A DNA stretch of 64,000 bases from Aureibacillus halotolerans (GCF_004363045.1 NZ_SNYJ01000002.1:124001-188000); one strand, 5' to 3'. Counted from the stretch's first letter, positions 34,329-44,319 are shown. Made by a program: numbers and translations. Notes: generated by a model from the letters alone, not told the origin.

Positions 34329-35555
34329 ATGTTGACATCACATAAAGCACCAGAATATCAGAAGGCTGGAGACATCACTTCACCTAAAGGGTTTGCTGCG
34401 GCAGGTTTACACGCAGGATTAAAATACAAACGTAATGATCTCGGGGTTATTTATTCAGAAACGCCTGCCTCTAGTGCAGCTGTATATACATTAAATCATT
34501 TTCAGGCGGCGCCATTAAAGGTGACGAAAAACAGCATTGAAGAAGAAGGCAAGCTGCAAGCGATCGTCGTAAACTCTGCTTTTGCAAACGCGTGTACAGG
34601 CAAGCAGGGAGATGACGACGCCTTTGCGATGAGAAAGCACATGGCCCAGCATTTAAGCATTCCAGAGCATTACGTCGCTGTGGCTTCAACTGGTGTCATT
34701 GGGGAATACCTGCCGTTGGATAAAATTAAAACAGGCATTGACCGCCTCGCGCCAAAACCTACGTTAGAGGCTGCTGATGATTTTAATCGCGCGATCCTGA
34801 CGACCGATCTCATTGTGAAAAAAACTTGCTGGACAATGGAAATTGACCAAAAAGAAGTAACGATTGCTGGCGCAGCTAAAGGCTCAGGAATGATTCACCC
34901 CAATATGGCGACGATGCTTTCCTTTGTGACAACCGACGCGAACATCTCTCCACAAGCATTGCACCAAGCTTTGCGAGAAGTGACGGATAAAACGTTCAAT
35001 CGCATTACAGTGGATGGCGAAACGTCCACAAACGATATGGTGTTGGTGATGGCAAACGGTCATGCAGAAAATGACGAGCTTACACAAGATCATCCAGAGT
35101 GGGAAACATTTGTTGAAGGTCTCAGACAGACATCTGAGGATCTCGCTAAAATGATTGCACGTGATGGTGAGGGCGCAACAAAGCTCATTGAAGTGCAGGT
35201 GGATGGGGCAGAGTCAGAGCAAGAAGCAGGCGAGGTTGCCAAAAAAATAGTTGGATCTGATCTTGTCAAAACAGCGGTGTATGGCGCAGATGCCAACTGG
35301 GGACGTATTATCCAAGCGATTGGGCATAGCAATGCAAAGGTAGATCCTGATGCCGTTGATATTTGGATCGGGCCATTCCAGGTGTTGAAGGAAAGCCGTC
35401 CCCTCCCTTTTTCTGAGGAAGCAGCGACAGAGTACTTAAAATCAGAGCAGGTCACAATTAAAGTAGATCTTAATGTTGGTCATGCCAATGCAAAAGCATG
35501 GGGCTGTGATCTAACGTATGACTATATAAAAATTAATGCCAGTTACCGAACGTAA
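34329..35555 (+). CDS. argJ: Bifunctional ornithine acetyltransferase / N-acetylglutamate synthase ArgJ
   Basis: 408-residue ArgJ. The self-cleavage site and nucleophile Thr lie in KGSGMIHPNMATMLSFVTTD (the ATM-L junction), giving an alpha and a beta chain. It moves the acetyl group from acetylornithine to glutamate, so the acetyl cycle is closed and no separate argE or argA is needed. Whether it also uses acetyl-CoA (bifunctional) cannot be decided by eye. The start is ATG after GGAAGGGA, 44 nt past argC. Confidence 0.95.
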   Translation: MLTSHKAPEYQKAGDITSPKGFAAAGLHAGLKYKRNDLGVIYSETPASSAAVYTLNHFQAAPLKVTKNSIEEEGKLQAIVVNSAFANACTGKQGDDDAFAMRKHMAQHLSIPEHYVAVASTGVIGEYLPLDKIKTGIDRLAPKPTLEAADDFNRAILTTDLIVKKTCWTMEIDQKEVTIAGAAKGSGMIHPNMATMLSFVTTDANISPQALHQALREVTDKTFNRITVDGETSTNDMVLVMANGHAENDELTQDHPEWETFVEGLRQTSEDLAKMIARDGEGATKLIEVQVDGAESEQEAGEVAKKIVGSDLVKTAVYGADANWGRIIQAIGHSNAKVDPDAVDIWIGPFQVLKESRPLPFSEEAATEYLKSEQVTIKVDLNVGHANAKAWGCDLTYDYIKINASYRT

Positions 35556-35578
35556 CCGGTGAAGGGACGAAGGAAACG

Positions 35579-36352
35579 ATGACACGACCAATCGTTGTTT
35601 TAAAATGTGGTGGGAGTACCCTGGAGCAATTATCAGATTCGTTTTTTGAAGGGCTTCGTGCGTTGCAGGAACAAGGCAAGCAGCCTGTCATCGTGCATGG
35701 AGGCGGACCTGATATTCAGTCGATGCTGCAACAGCTTGATATCAAAACGGAATTTCATGATGGGCTTCGGAAAACAACAGAGCCTGTCATGAACGTCGTG
35801 GAGATGGTGCTCGCTGGAAGTGTGAACAAACGATTGGTCACTCGTTTACGATCTTTTGGTGTTGATGCAGCTGGGCTTTCTGGCTGTGATGGTGGTTTGC
35901 TTGAGTGCAAGCCGATCAGCTTAGAAACGTTAGGTCTCGTCGGTGAAGTGACACATGTGACAACAAATGTGCTAGAGGCATTATTTTTGAAAGGCATAGT
36001 CCCAGTCATCGCACCTATTGGAGTTGACAAAGAAGGCGTTCATTACAATATAAATGCCGACACAGCTGCCGCTGCTGTAGCCAATGCCTTGCATGCTGAG
36101 CAGCTCATGTTTGTCACAGATGTCCCTGGGATTTTAAAAGACGATAAGCTTATTCAAGAGTTGAGCATTAGTGAATGCGAAGCTCTGATTAGTGATGGAA
36201 CCATTTACGGGGGAATGTTACCAAAGGTTAGAGCTGCTTTAGCAACATTAAATGATCGTTTGCAGCAAGTAGCGATTGTGAACGGAGCAATGAAACAGAA
36301 CAACGGATGCATTCGAGGAACGACAATTAAACGCTCACTGGAGGTCGTGTAG
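35579..36352 (+). CDS. argB: Acetylglutamate kinase ArgB
   Basis: 257-residue amino-acid kinase. KCGGSTLEQL near the N-terminus binds phosphate, VIVHGGGPDIQSML near 38-51 is the substrate loop, and LMFVTDVPGIL with the later GTIYGGMLPKVRAAL binds nucleotide and catalytic Lys. It phosphorylates N-acetylglutamate. The short N-terminus, without the helix found in arginine-sensitive hexameric forms, suggests a dimeric enzyme that is not strongly feedback-inhibited. 23 nt after argJ; argD begins directly at its end. Confidence 0.95.
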   Translation: MTRPIVVLKCGGSTLEQLSDSFFEGLRALQEQGKQPVIVHGGGPDIQSMLQQLDIKTEFHDGLRKTTEPVMNVVEMVLAGSVNKRLVTRLRSFGVDAAGLSGCDGGLLECKPISLETLGLVGEVTHVTTNVLEALFLKGIVPVIAPIGVDKEGVHYNINADTAAAAVANALHAEQLMFVTDVPGILKDDKLIQELSISECEALISDGTIYGGMLPKVRAALATLNDRLQQVAIVNGAMKQNNGCIRGTTIKRSLEVV

Positions 36353-37522
36353 ATGTCATATTTATTTTCAACGTACGGAAAATGGGAAATTGAGTTTGAA
36401 TCAGCGCGAGGCGTGAAGGTGACAGATACAAATGGTCATTCTTACATTGATCTGACCTCTGGACTTGGAGTTGTCAATCTAGGACATTGTCATCCTAAAG
36501 TGACCTCTGCCGTACAGCACCAATTAGAAAAATATTGGCACACCTCAAATTTGTTTCAAAGCTCCTTACAAGAACAGGTAGCAAAACAATTGACAGAACA
36601 GACGAATCTTGATCTAGCCTTTTTTTGCAATTCAGGAGCAGAGGCGATTGAAGGGGCATTAAAACTCGCTAGAAAATTTACAGGGCGCAGCAAAGTGGTT
36701 ACGTTGCAAAAATCTTTCCATGGTCGAACGTTTGGGGCGATGGCAGCAACTGGGCAAGACAAAATCAAGCAAGGCTACGGCGATATGCTTCCTGAATTTG
36801 TGCATGTTCCACTGAATGATGGCAACGCCCTTGAAAAAGCGGTCGACACAGAAACGGCTGCTGTTCTAATTGAGGTCATTCAAGGAGAAAGTGGTATTCA
36901 CCAAGCGGATAAAGCGTTTTTGCAACAAATTCAAACGGTTTGTGAAGCAAATGGCGCGCTCTTTATTATTGATGAAATTCAAACAGGTATTGGCCGAACG
37001 GGGAAATTATTTGCCTATCAGCATGACGAGCTTGATCCGGACATCATTACTGTAGCGAAAGGCTTAAGCAATGGTTTGCCTGTTGGCGCGATCCTTGGAA
37101 AAAGCGAATTAGCTCAAGCGTTCACGCCAGGGAGTCATGGGACAACATTTGGTGGCAACCCAGTGTCTATGGCTGCCGCACACGCCGTATTGAAAGAAAT
37201 CAACCAACCTGCCTTTTTGCAGGAGGTTCAGCAAAAAGGCGATATGATCCTTTCAAAGCTTCATGATGGTCTAAAAGACATGAGCATCGTGAAGGAAATT
37301 CGTGGCAAAGGATTAATGATTGGCATTGAGCTTACTATTCCTGCCGCACCGATTTTGCTCGAGCTCCAAACAAAGGGCGTGCTTGCTGTATCCGCTGGTG
37401 AAAACGTCGTTCGCTTATTGCCGCCACTAGTGATTTCAAACGAAGATCTATCGGCAGCATTGGATGTCCTTATTCAAACAGTTGAAGAAACGCACGTCCA
37501 CTCGACGGCACCAACATCATGA
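36353..37522 (+). CDS. argD: Acetylornithine aminotransferase ArgD
   Basis: Class III PLP aminotransferase of 389 residues. Seen: DLTSGLGVVNLGHCHP near 33-48, FFCNSGAEAIEGALKLARK near 90-108, the PLP aspartate in FIIDEIQTGIGRTG and the Schiff-base Lys in ITVAKGLSNGLPVGA near 235. It converts acetylglutamate semialdehyde to acetylornithine. The ATG follows the argB stop without a gap, using a GGAGG inside argB. Confidence 0.95.
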   Translation: MSYLFSTYGKWEIEFESARGVKVTDTNGHSYIDLTSGLGVVNLGHCHPKVTSAVQHQLEKYWHTSNLFQSSLQEQVAKQLTEQTNLDLAFFCNSGAEAIEGALKLARKFTGRSKVVTLQKSFHGRTFGAMAATGQDKIKQGYGDMLPEFVHVPLNDGNALEKAVDTETAAVLIEVIQGESGIHQADKAFLQQIQTVCEANGALFIIDEIQTGIGRTGKLFAYQHDELDPDIITVAKGLSNGLPVGAILGKSELAQAFTPGSHGTTFGGNPVSMAAAHAVLKEINQPAFLQEVQQKGDMILSKLHDGLKDMSIVKEIRGKGLMIGIELTIPAAPILLELQTKGVLAVSAGENVVRLLPPLVISNEDLSAALDVLIQTVEETHVHSTAPTS

Positions 37523-37551
37523 ATAGTCAGAACGTAAATGAGGTGGAACGA

Positions 37552-38628
37552 ATGAAAGGTTACTTGCATTTAGCCAACGAGGAAACTTATGAGGGCATTT
37601 GGATCGATGGCGCGAAGGCTGTCCATGGAGAAGTCGTCTTTTTTACAGGAATGACAGGCTATCAAGAGGTGATTACAGACCCCTCTTTCCGTGGACAAAT
37701 CGTTGTGTTTACGTACCCACTTATCGGCAACTACGGTGTCAATGAGGTTGATATGGAAAGCGATGATATTCAAGTCAACGGGGTTGTTATTAGCGAAATG
37801 AGTGCAGAAGGTCATCATTACGAGAGTGTAAAATCATTTCAGCAATGGCTCGTTGAAAAAAATATTCCTGTGCTTTTAGGTGCAGACACGAGAGACATTG
37901 TGAAAGCCATCCGTTCGGAAGGGATGATGGGGGGACAGCTTTCGCCAGCTCCGACACCTCACTGGGAAGGCTATCTTACGATTGAAGAACAGGAGCTTGT
38001 CCAAGAGGCCTCTGTTTCATCTCAAGAACTCTATCCAGGTCAAGGAGACCACGTCGTTCTCGTTGATTTTGGGTATAAGCATTCAATTCGTAAACAGCTT
38101 CAGGAGCTTGGTTGCAAGGTGACAGTTGTTCCTTACAATATCGCTCTTGATGAGCTTAAGCAGCTTCAACCAGATGGCGTCGTCTTTTCAAATGGCCCGG
38201 GGGATCCTGAACAGATGCACCCATATTTGCCAACGATGAAACAGCTATCGTTAACTTACCCAACGCTTGCGATTTGCCTTGGACATCAATTAATGGCGTT
38301 GGCCCACGGAGGCACGACGAGCAAATTGAAATTTGGTCATCGTGGAGCCAACCAGCCTGTATTTGATAAAAAACTAAACAAAGTGTTTATGACATCGCAA
38401 AATCACAGCTTTGTTGTAGACGAAGACAGCATGCAAAATTCTGCCTTTGAGATGCGTTTTCACAATGTGAATGACGGCTCTGCAGAAGGTATGGTGCACC
38501 AGAACAAGCCAATATTGTCTGTACAGTTTCATCCAGAAGCGAAGCCAGGACCTGAGGACAGCAGATGGATGTTCGCAGAGTTTCTGAAAATGATGGACGC
38601 AGTAAGAGGAGAGAAAGTCTATGCCTAA
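37552..38628 (+). CDS. carA: Carbamoyl-phosphate synthase small subunit, arginine-specific
   Basis: Glutaminase subunit, 358 residues from the ATG at 37552, which follows GAGGTGG; an in-frame ATG 11 codons earlier overlaps the argD stop but would give an unusual N-terminus. The GATase triad is clear: Cys in LAICLGHQLMAL near 245, His and Glu in SVQFHPEAKPGPED. It hands ammonia from glutamine to CarB. Its place inside the arg operon marks it as the arginine-regulated copy, distinct from a pyrimidine-regulated pair expected elsewhere. Confidence 0.93.
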   Translation: MKGYLHLANEETYEGIWIDGAKAVHGEVVFFTGMTGYQEVITDPSFRGQIVVFTYPLIGNYGVNEVDMESDDIQVNGVVISEMSAEGHHYESVKSFQQWLVEKNIPVLLGADTRDIVKAIRSEGMMGGQLSPAPTPHWEGYLTIEEQELVQEASVSSQELYPGQGDHVVLVDFGYKHSIRKQLQELGCKVTVVPYNIALDELKQLQPDGVVFSNGPGDPEQMHPYLPTMKQLSLTYPTLAICLGHQLMALAHGGTTSKLKFGHRGANQPVFDKKLNKVFMTSQNHSFVVDEDSMQNSAFEMRFHNVNDGSAEGMVHQNKPILSVQFHPEAKPGPEDSRWMFAEFLKMMDAVRGEKVYA

Positions 38629-41600
38629 GGATCCAAGCATTAAAAGTGTTCTCGTCATCGGCTCTGGGCCCATTGTCATTGGGCAGGCAGCGGAATTTGA
38701 CTATGCTGGCACACAAGCGTGCTTAGCACTAAAGGAAGAAGGCGTACGCGTCATCCTTGTGAACAATAACCCAGCAACGATTATGACAGATGAAGCGCAT
38801 GCGGAGGCCGTTTATTTTGAACCATTAACGGTTGAGAGCATTGAAGAGATTATCAAAAAGGAACAACCAGATGGCCTTCTGGCGACACTTGGTGGTCAGA
38901 CTGGTTTAAATTTAGCTTTCGCACTTAACAAAGCGGGCATTTTGGACAAATATGGCGTTCGGCTTTTAGGAACACCGATTGAATCCATTCAGCAAGGAGA
39001 AGATCGTGAGGCATTCCGATCGTTGATGCATGAGTTAAATGAGCCAGTACCCGAGAGTGAGATTGTTTCAACGGTGGAAGGCGCGATGGCATTTGCAGCA
39101 CGTGTAGGCTATCCAATTATCGTACGACCTGCGTATACGTTAGGTGGGTCTGGTGGCGGCATTGCCGATACAGAAGTGGAGTATCAACAAATTGTATCTG
39201 GAGGTCTCCATGCGAGTCCTATCACACAATGTCTTGTCGAAAAAAGCATTGCCGGATGTAAGGAAGTTGAATATGAGGTCATGCGTGACGCCAACGGGAC
39301 ATGCATCACGATCTGTAATATGGAAAACATTGATCCAGTTGGTGTGCACACGGGCGATTCAATTGTTACGGCTCCTTCACAAACACTAACCGATAGCGAA
39401 TACCATATGTTGCGTACGGCAAGCATTAAAATCATTGATGCACTTGGCATTATCGGCGGCTGTAACATTCAGTTTGCACTGGATCCACACAGCAAGCAAT
39501 ATTATTTAATTGAGGTCAATCCCCGAGTTAGCCGCTCCTCTGCACTTGCCTCAAAAGCGACGGGGTACCCAATTGCCCGCATAGCTACAAAACTGAGCTT
39601 AGGCTATGCATTACACGAGTTAAAAAACCCAGTAACAGGTCATACGTATGCAAGCTTTGAGCCTGCGCTTGATTATGTCGTTGTAAAATTTCCTTGCTGG
39701 CCATTTGATAAATTTGATAAAGCAAATCGATCTCTAGGCACGCAGATGAAGGCCACTGGTGAGGTCATGGCCATCGAAAGAAACCTTGAAGCGGGCATTC
39801 ATAAAGCCATCCGTTCTCTTGAAATGGAGACAGATGGAATACGCTTAAAAAGCTTATGCTCATGGACGGATGATGCCTTATGGTCTATTGTCAAAAAGGC
39901 GAATGATCGCCGTTTTTTTGCGATTATAGAGCTGCTGTATCGTCAAGTATCTGTTGAAACGATTGGAAAAGAAACGCAAATTGACAGCTTTTATTTGCGT
40001 GCTTTTGAGCGGATCGTCGAGAAGGAGCATCAAGCACGGGCAACATCGCTTGAGGACATTAGCAATGAATTCCTTCTTCAACTTAAAGTATACGGACAGG
40101 CCGACGCTTGGCTTGCAAATATATGGTCGACAACTCCTGCTTGTGTAGCTGAAAAACGTAAGCAAGCTGATATTCGGCCTTCTTACAAAATGGTGGATAC
40201 ATGTGCGGCTGAATTTGAAGCTGTTACCCCTTACTTTTATTCCACTTGGCGTGGGAATACAGAGGTTACTGTCACAGAAAAGAAAAAGGTCATTATTTTA
40301 GGATCTGGGCCTATCCGCATCGGACAGGGCATTGAATTTGACTATAGTTCCGTGCATTGCGTTCTTGCCTTACAGAAGGCAGGCTATGAAACCATTATGA
40401 TTAACAACAACCCTGAAACGGTGAGCACAGACTATGAGATGGCAGATAAGCTATATTTCGAGCCGCTTACGGTGGAGGATGTTGTCAATATAGCCGAAGC
40501 TGAAAATGCGTCTGACGTCATTGTGCAATTCGGTGGTCAAACGTCTATTCGTTTAGTTGAAGGGCTCGAAGAAGCAGGATTGCATATCCTTGGAACGAGT
40601 CAAGACGTCATTGATATGTTTGAGGATCGTGATCGATTTTATCAATACGTGCAATCAATAAACGTGCCTCATATTCCTGGGGAGATCGCACAAAGTGGTG
40701 AAGATCTCATCAGACTCGCACAACAGTTTGGCTATCCTGTGCTCGTACGACCGTCCTATGTGATTGGTGGGAAAGGCATGCATATTTTTAATGAAGTAGA
40801 AAGACTTGAGTCCTTTATAGAAGAAAATGCAGACGTTTTAGGGTTTCCTCTTCTTATTGATTCTTACGTTCCTGGAAAGGAAGCAGAGGTGGACCTCATT
40901 ACGGATGGTGAACGAGTGCTTATACCAGCGATTTTTGAACACATTGAAAAAGCTGGTGTCCACTCTGGAGATAGCATGGCTACGCTCCCTCCTTTAACCC
41001 TTTCAGATAATGTGAAGCAATTGATTGCGACCTACGCTGAAAAAATTGCGCTCAATGCTGATTTTAAAGGCGTGATGAACATTCAGTTCGTCATACAAGA
41101 CGAGGCAGTCTACGTGCTTGAGGTCAATCCAAGAGCAAGCCGAACCGTACCGGTCATCAGTAAAGTCACCGGTGTTCATCTTCCACAGATGGCTGCACAG
41201 TTGCTCGTGGGTACCCGACTAGAACAGCTCACAGATCAGCAAGGCTTGTTACAGGAGAATTCATTTATCACCATTAAATTCCCTGTCTTTTCTACGATGA
41301 AGCTGGATGGTTTAGACCCACTCATTGGACCTGAAATGCAATCCACAGGCGAAGGTATTGCAGTGGCAGAAACTGCTGAAGTTGCTCTTTACAAAGCCTT
41401 CCATTGGCAAGAGGATGCAAAAGCTGCAAAGCGTCAAACCATTTTTATTGGTCATCTGCCTGAAGAAGTCAGAGCCTCCTATAAAGAGAAACTCATTAGC
41501 AAAGACATGGTACCCGTTGAGGAAAACTTTGCTCAATGGCTTGAACAAGATTCATCACTTGCTTATGTTGGCATTGACCCAGCACTTTCTTCCGAAAGAA

Positions 41601-41749
41601 AGCAAGCTTTAAAGCATAGATTGTTTATTTTTAGTCAGCTGAGCACGTTGGATGCCTTTCTCCTCGGCATACATTCTAAACAAGTGACTAGCCAATCCAT
41701 CCAACAATGGCTAGGTGAAACTCAAAAGCATACGGCGGTGAAGCAATGA
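38621..41749 (+). CDS. carB: Carbamoyl-phosphate synthase large subunit, arginine-specific
   Basis: 1,042-residue enzyme with the two homologous ATP-grasp halves. The first begins GSGPIVIGQAAEFDYAGTQA and the second, near 550, GSGPIRIGQGIEFDYSSVHC, with NPRVSRSSALASKATGYPIA and NPRASRTVPVISKVTGVHLP closing each. The C-terminal allosteric domain (from about 930) is shorter than in E. coli CarB, consistent with a form not controlled by UMP. It overlaps carA by 8 nt and argF by 4 nt. Product: carbamoyl phosphate for ArgF. Confidence 0.95.
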   Translation: MPKDPSIKSVLVIGSGPIVIGQAAEFDYAGTQACLALKEEGVRVILVNNNPATIMTDEAHAEAVYFEPLTVESIEEIIKKEQPDGLLATLGGQTGLNLAFALNKAGILDKYGVRLLGTPIESIQQGEDREAFRSLMHELNEPVPESEIVSTVEGAMAFAARVGYPIIVRPAYTLGGSGGGIADTEVEYQQIVSGGLHASPITQCLVEKSIAGCKEVEYEVMRDANGTCITICNMENIDPVGVHTGDSIVTAPSQTLTDSEYHMLRTASIKIIDALGIIGGCNIQFALDPHSKQYYLIEVNPRVSRSSALASKATGYPIARIATKLSLGYALHELKNPVTGHTYASFEPALDYVVVKFPCWPFDKFDKANRSLGTQMKATGEVMAIERNLEAGIHKAIRSLEMETDGIRLKSLCSWTDDALWSIVKKANDRRFFAIIELLYRQVSVETIGKETQIDSFYLRAFERIVEKEHQARATSLEDISNEFLLQLKVYGQADAWLANIWSTTPACVAEKRKQADIRPSYKMVDTCAAEFEAVTPYFYSTWRGNTEVTVTEKKKVIILGSGPIRIGQGIEFDYSSVHCVLALQKAGYETIMINNNPETVSTDYEMADKLYFEPLTVEDVVNIAEAENASDVIVQFGGQTSIRLVEGLEEAGLHILGTSQDVIDMFEDRDRFYQYVQSINVPHIPGEIAQSGEDLIRLAQQFGYPVLVRPSYVIGGKGMHIFNEVERLESFIEENADVLGFPLLIDSYVPGKEAEVDLITDGERVLIPAIFEHIEKAGVHSGDSMATLPPLTLSDNVKQLIATYAEKIALNADFKGVMNIQFVIQDEAVYVLEVNPRASRTVPVISKVTGVHLPQMAAQLLVGTRLEQLTDQQGLLQENSFITIKFPVFSTMKLDGLDPLIGPEMQSTGEGIAVAETAEVALYKAFHWQEDAKAAKRQTIFIGHLPEEVRASYKEKLISKDMVPVEENFAQWLEQDSSLAYVGIDPALSSERKQALKHRLFIFSQLSTLDAFLLGIHSKQVTSQSIQQWLGETQKHTAVKQ

Positions 41750-42705
41750 CAATGCAACATAGTAAAGGTGTTTCTTTAGACGCAAAGGATTTTCTTACAT
41801 TAAAAACGTTGACCCCTGAACAATTACAACAATTGATCGACCTAGGCATTCATCTAAAGCAACTCGTTCAAACGAACCAACCACACCCGTACTTAACGGG
41901 GAAAACATTGGCGATGATTTTCGAAAAGTCCTCAACTAGAACGAGAGTGTCCTTCGAGGTAGGCATGGCTCAGCTTGGTGGTCATGCGCTAAACCTAAGC
42001 AGTGACAATCTGCAAATGGGACGTGGGGAGACTGTCCAAGATACGGCAAAAGTGTTTAGTGAGTACGTAGATGCCATTATGATTCGAACATATAGCCATG
42101 CTATGGTTGAAGAGTTGGCGGCAAATGCGACCGTACCTGTGATTAATGGACTCACAGATGACTATCATCCGTGCCAAGTTCTTGCAGACCTTATGACGCT
42201 CGTGGAACTAAAAGGAAGTCTAATTGGAAAAAAACTAGCGTATGTAGGCGATGGGAATAATATGGCGCATTCATTAATGATCGGTTGTGCGAAAATGGGC
42301 ATGACTTGTGCCATTGCCTCACCTGAAGGTTATATGCCTAAGGAAGAAATCGTACAAACGGCAAAAGGCATTGCTGGAGAAACAGGTGGTTCAATCATCA
42401 TTACGAACGAACCAAGAGAAGCTGTTGAAGCGGCGGATGCTGTGTATACAGATGTATGGGCAAGCATGGGCTGGGAAAGTGAGCAGGCAGAGCGTGAAAT
42501 TGCATTTAAGGACTTCCAAGTAAACGATGAGCTAGTGAAGTACGCTGCATCTGATTACACGTTCTTGCATTGCTTGCCTGCACATAGAGGCGAAGAAGTG
42601 ACGGCTAGTGTCCTTGATGGGTCACATTCCTATGTATTTCAAGAGGCTGGAAACCGTCTCCACGCACAGAAAGCATTGTTGCTTTCATTGCTGCAATCGT
42701 CGTAG
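41746..42705 (+). CDS. argF: Ornithine carbamoyltransferase ArgF
   Basis: 319-residue transcarbamylase. The carbamoyl-phosphate loop is FEKSSTRTRVSFEVG near 63-77, followed by QMGRGETVQDTAKV; HPCQVLADLMTL near 142 and the ornithine-specific FLHCLPAHRGEEV near 272-284 are present. It makes citrulline. ArgG and ArgH, which finish arginine synthesis, are not in the window. Its ATGA overlap with carB couples translation. A strong terminator follows. Confidence 0.95.
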   Translation: MTMQHSKGVSLDAKDFLTLKTLTPEQLQQLIDLGIHLKQLVQTNQPHPYLTGKTLAMIFEKSSTRTRVSFEVGMAQLGGHALNLSSDNLQMGRGETVQDTAKVFSEYVDAIMIRTYSHAMVEELAANATVPVINGLTDDYHPCQVLADLMTLVELKGSLIGKKLAYVGDGNNMAHSLMIGCAKMGMTCAIASPEGYMPKEEIVQTAKGIAGETGGSIIITNEPREAVEAADAVYTDVWASMGWESEQAEREIAFKDFQVNDELVKYAASDYTFLHCLPAHRGEEVTASVLDGSHSYVFQEAGNRLHAQKALLLSLLQSS

Positions 42706-42719
42706 AAATATAGTTAAGG

Positions 42720-42762
42720 CTGCACTAAAGTCATAAAAATGACTTTTAGTGCAGCTTTTTTT
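42720..42762 (+). terminator. Terminator of the arginine operon
   Basis: CTGCACTAAAAGTCA-type stem (GCTGCACTAAAGTCAT ... ATGACTTTTAGTGCAGC) followed by eight T residues, 16 nt after the argF stop. Confidence 0.9.
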
Positions 42763-42924
42763 TGCTGGTGCAATGGAAGTCACCAGCAACTAATGAGAAA
42801 TATACGTGATTACATTCATGAAGTCGTTCATGAGCGTTACGATATTTACAGCTTTGGTCTTTTCTTAGGACAAATCACTTTTTTGGGGCAATTGAATACA
42901 ATGCCCAGAAGGAGGGATGCAAAA

Positions 42925-43302
42925 ATGACGAATCAGCAGCATGCTATGTACGCAAAATGTCATAAACGATTAAATCGACCTGTTCGTGTCATTATTATTG
43001 ACGGTAGGCATTTTGAAGGGATCATCGTCCATGTAGACCAAGACCATGTTCACCTTGACCTAATCAATTTATCCACTGGAGGACAACATAGAGAGGATCA
43101 GGAGGAAGGGACAGACGAGAGACGTCCGCCTTTTGGGTACGGACCTGGCTTTGGTGGTCCTTGGTATGGCCCGGGATATGGTCCAGGTTATGGTCCAGGC
43201 TTCGGTCCGGGATATGGGTACGGACCAGGGTATGGTATTGGACGTCTCATTCTTCCATTAGCTGCACTAACTGCAGTATCGACTCTTCCATATTTTTGGT
43301 GA
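42925..43302 (+). CDS. Protein with small beta-barrel-like domain and Gly-Tyr-Pro repeats
   Basis: 125-residue protein from the ATG at 42925, 8 nt after AAGGAGGG; the longer frame back to 42739 crosses the argF terminator. Residues 8-50 contain RPVRVIIIDGRHFEGIIVHV then DQDHVHLDLINL, a pattern like SH3- or Sm-type small barrels. A charged linker (HREDQEEGTDERR) leads to repeats of YGPG/FGPG (about seven between 75 and 108) and a hydrophobic end (LILPLAALTAVSTLPYF). Gly/Tyr-rich tails of this kind are common in spore coat and exosporium proteins, so a spore role is plausible but not shown. I do not recognise a named family. Confidence 0.75.
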   Translation: MTNQQHAMYAKCHKRLNRPVRVIIIDGRHFEGIIVHVDQDHVHLDLINLSTGGQHREDQEEGTDERRPPFGYGPGFGGPWYGPGYGPGYGPGFGPGYGYGPGYGIGRLILPLAALTAVSTLPYFW

Positions 43303-43328
43303 CCAACCGAAGGCGGTTGGTTTTTTTG
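43303..43328 (+). terminator. Terminator after the Gly-Tyr repeat gene
   Basis: CCAACC GAAGGC GGTTGG followed by seven T residues, directly after the stop codon. Confidence 0.85.
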
Positions 43329-43514
43329 ACGTCCATGATGACAATTCAAGTGTCATGAATTATGTTTCTGCTTTAAAGTGTTAACACAACTTTTGCAGTG
43401 TAAAAAAGACCTTCAAAGCGACCTGTGCTTGTTTGAAGGCAAGAAGATATAGGTCTATTGAAATATAATTTCATAACAATCCCTTTAGAGCCATACCTGT
43501 GCAAGAAAAAAAGA

Positions 43515-44040
43515 ATCAAAAGCAGCCACTAGCGAGACTCCAACGGCAAAGAAAACACGACGAGGTACTCTCGAGTCGATGTTGCACTTGTACCCGTAGG
43601 GTGAAAAGAAAACACGATGAGGTCCTTTCGAGTTGAAGATGCGCTAGGGTGCACGGGAATGACGACCGCTCCGTCAACATACTTCGCTTTCTGTGGGGCA
43701 CGGCTTCAGCTTCCTCGAAAAAGCATGGCTTTCCGAGGGGATCTTCAGCTCGCGCTGATCCAACTAGAGTCTACGTATGTTGACTGCGCTGATGTTCCTG
43801 CGTAAATTGTATTTATTTTTTCCCGGTCTCGTTTAACGAGTAAGAAATCTTGTTAAGGCGTGATTGCTTACCAAGACAGACAAGTAAGTGTATCGTTTCA
43901 TGCAAAGTTATATCACCTAGTACAGTATTGATGCAGCGGTGGACGTATGTTTAAATAACTTGCGAAGTGCAGAAATCAACTTCAACACTGGCTGAGCTTG
44001 AGTGGACGCGAGGTGACATAAATCAATTGACCTCTCCGCC
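43515..44040 (+). repeat. R1 composite, full arrangement end-core-arm-tail
   Basis: In forward order: end (AGCAGCCACTAGCGAGACTCC), core (GGCAAAGAAAACACGACGAG to TTGCACTTGTACCCGTAGGG), a partial second core start (AAAGAAAACACGATGAGGTC), arm (GGCACGGCTTCAGCTTCCTC to GTCTACGTATGTTGACTGCG) and tail (CGGTCTCGTTTAACGAGTAA to GGACGCGAGGTGACATAAAT). This is one of the most complete copies, about 525 bp. The sequence between 43328 and 43515 has only a weak tail-like fragment near 43388. No gene is seen in the gap. Confidence 0.85.
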
Positions 44041-44094
44041 TCGTTATTATTCGCCCCCTTCTTTGTGCATACTAAAGCAAAAGGAGGGATTCTA

Positions 44095-44274
44095 ATGGGA
44101 CAAAGTCATCAGTTTTCGTCAGGAGATAAAGCACCAAACAACGGTATCTATGTGGAGATTGGCGAAACAGGTAGTACAGTGAACGCTCCTCAATCTGTAA
44201 AGCTTAATGCTGGGGAACGATTTCCAGATACAACTAATCAAAACCGTAAATGGACATACAAACGCAAGCCCTAA
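44095..44274 (+). CDS. yjzC: YjzC family small protein
   Basis: 59-residue protein. SSGDKAPNNGIYVEIGETGS near 7-26 followed by NAPQSVKLNAGERFPDTTNQ and a final WTYKRK is the YjzC pattern as I remember it from B. subtilis, where the gene also follows argF. The ATG at 44095 comes 7 nt after AAAAGGAGGG. Hydrophilic, no Cys or membrane segment. Function unknown. It is separated from the convergent membrane-protein genes by a shared terminator. Confidence 0.88.
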   Translation: MGQSHQFSSGDKAPNNGIYVEIGETGSTVNAPQSVKLNAGERFPDTTNQNRKWTYKRKP

Positions 44275-44283
44275 TGCTCATAC

Positions 44284-44319
44284 AAAAAAGCAACCAGACA
44301 TGTTCCGGTTGCTTTTTTA
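44284..44319. terminator. Bidirectional terminator after yjzC
   Basis: AAAAAAGCAACC ... GGTTGCTTTTTT, 12-bp symmetrical stem, functional on both strands. Confidence 0.85.
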
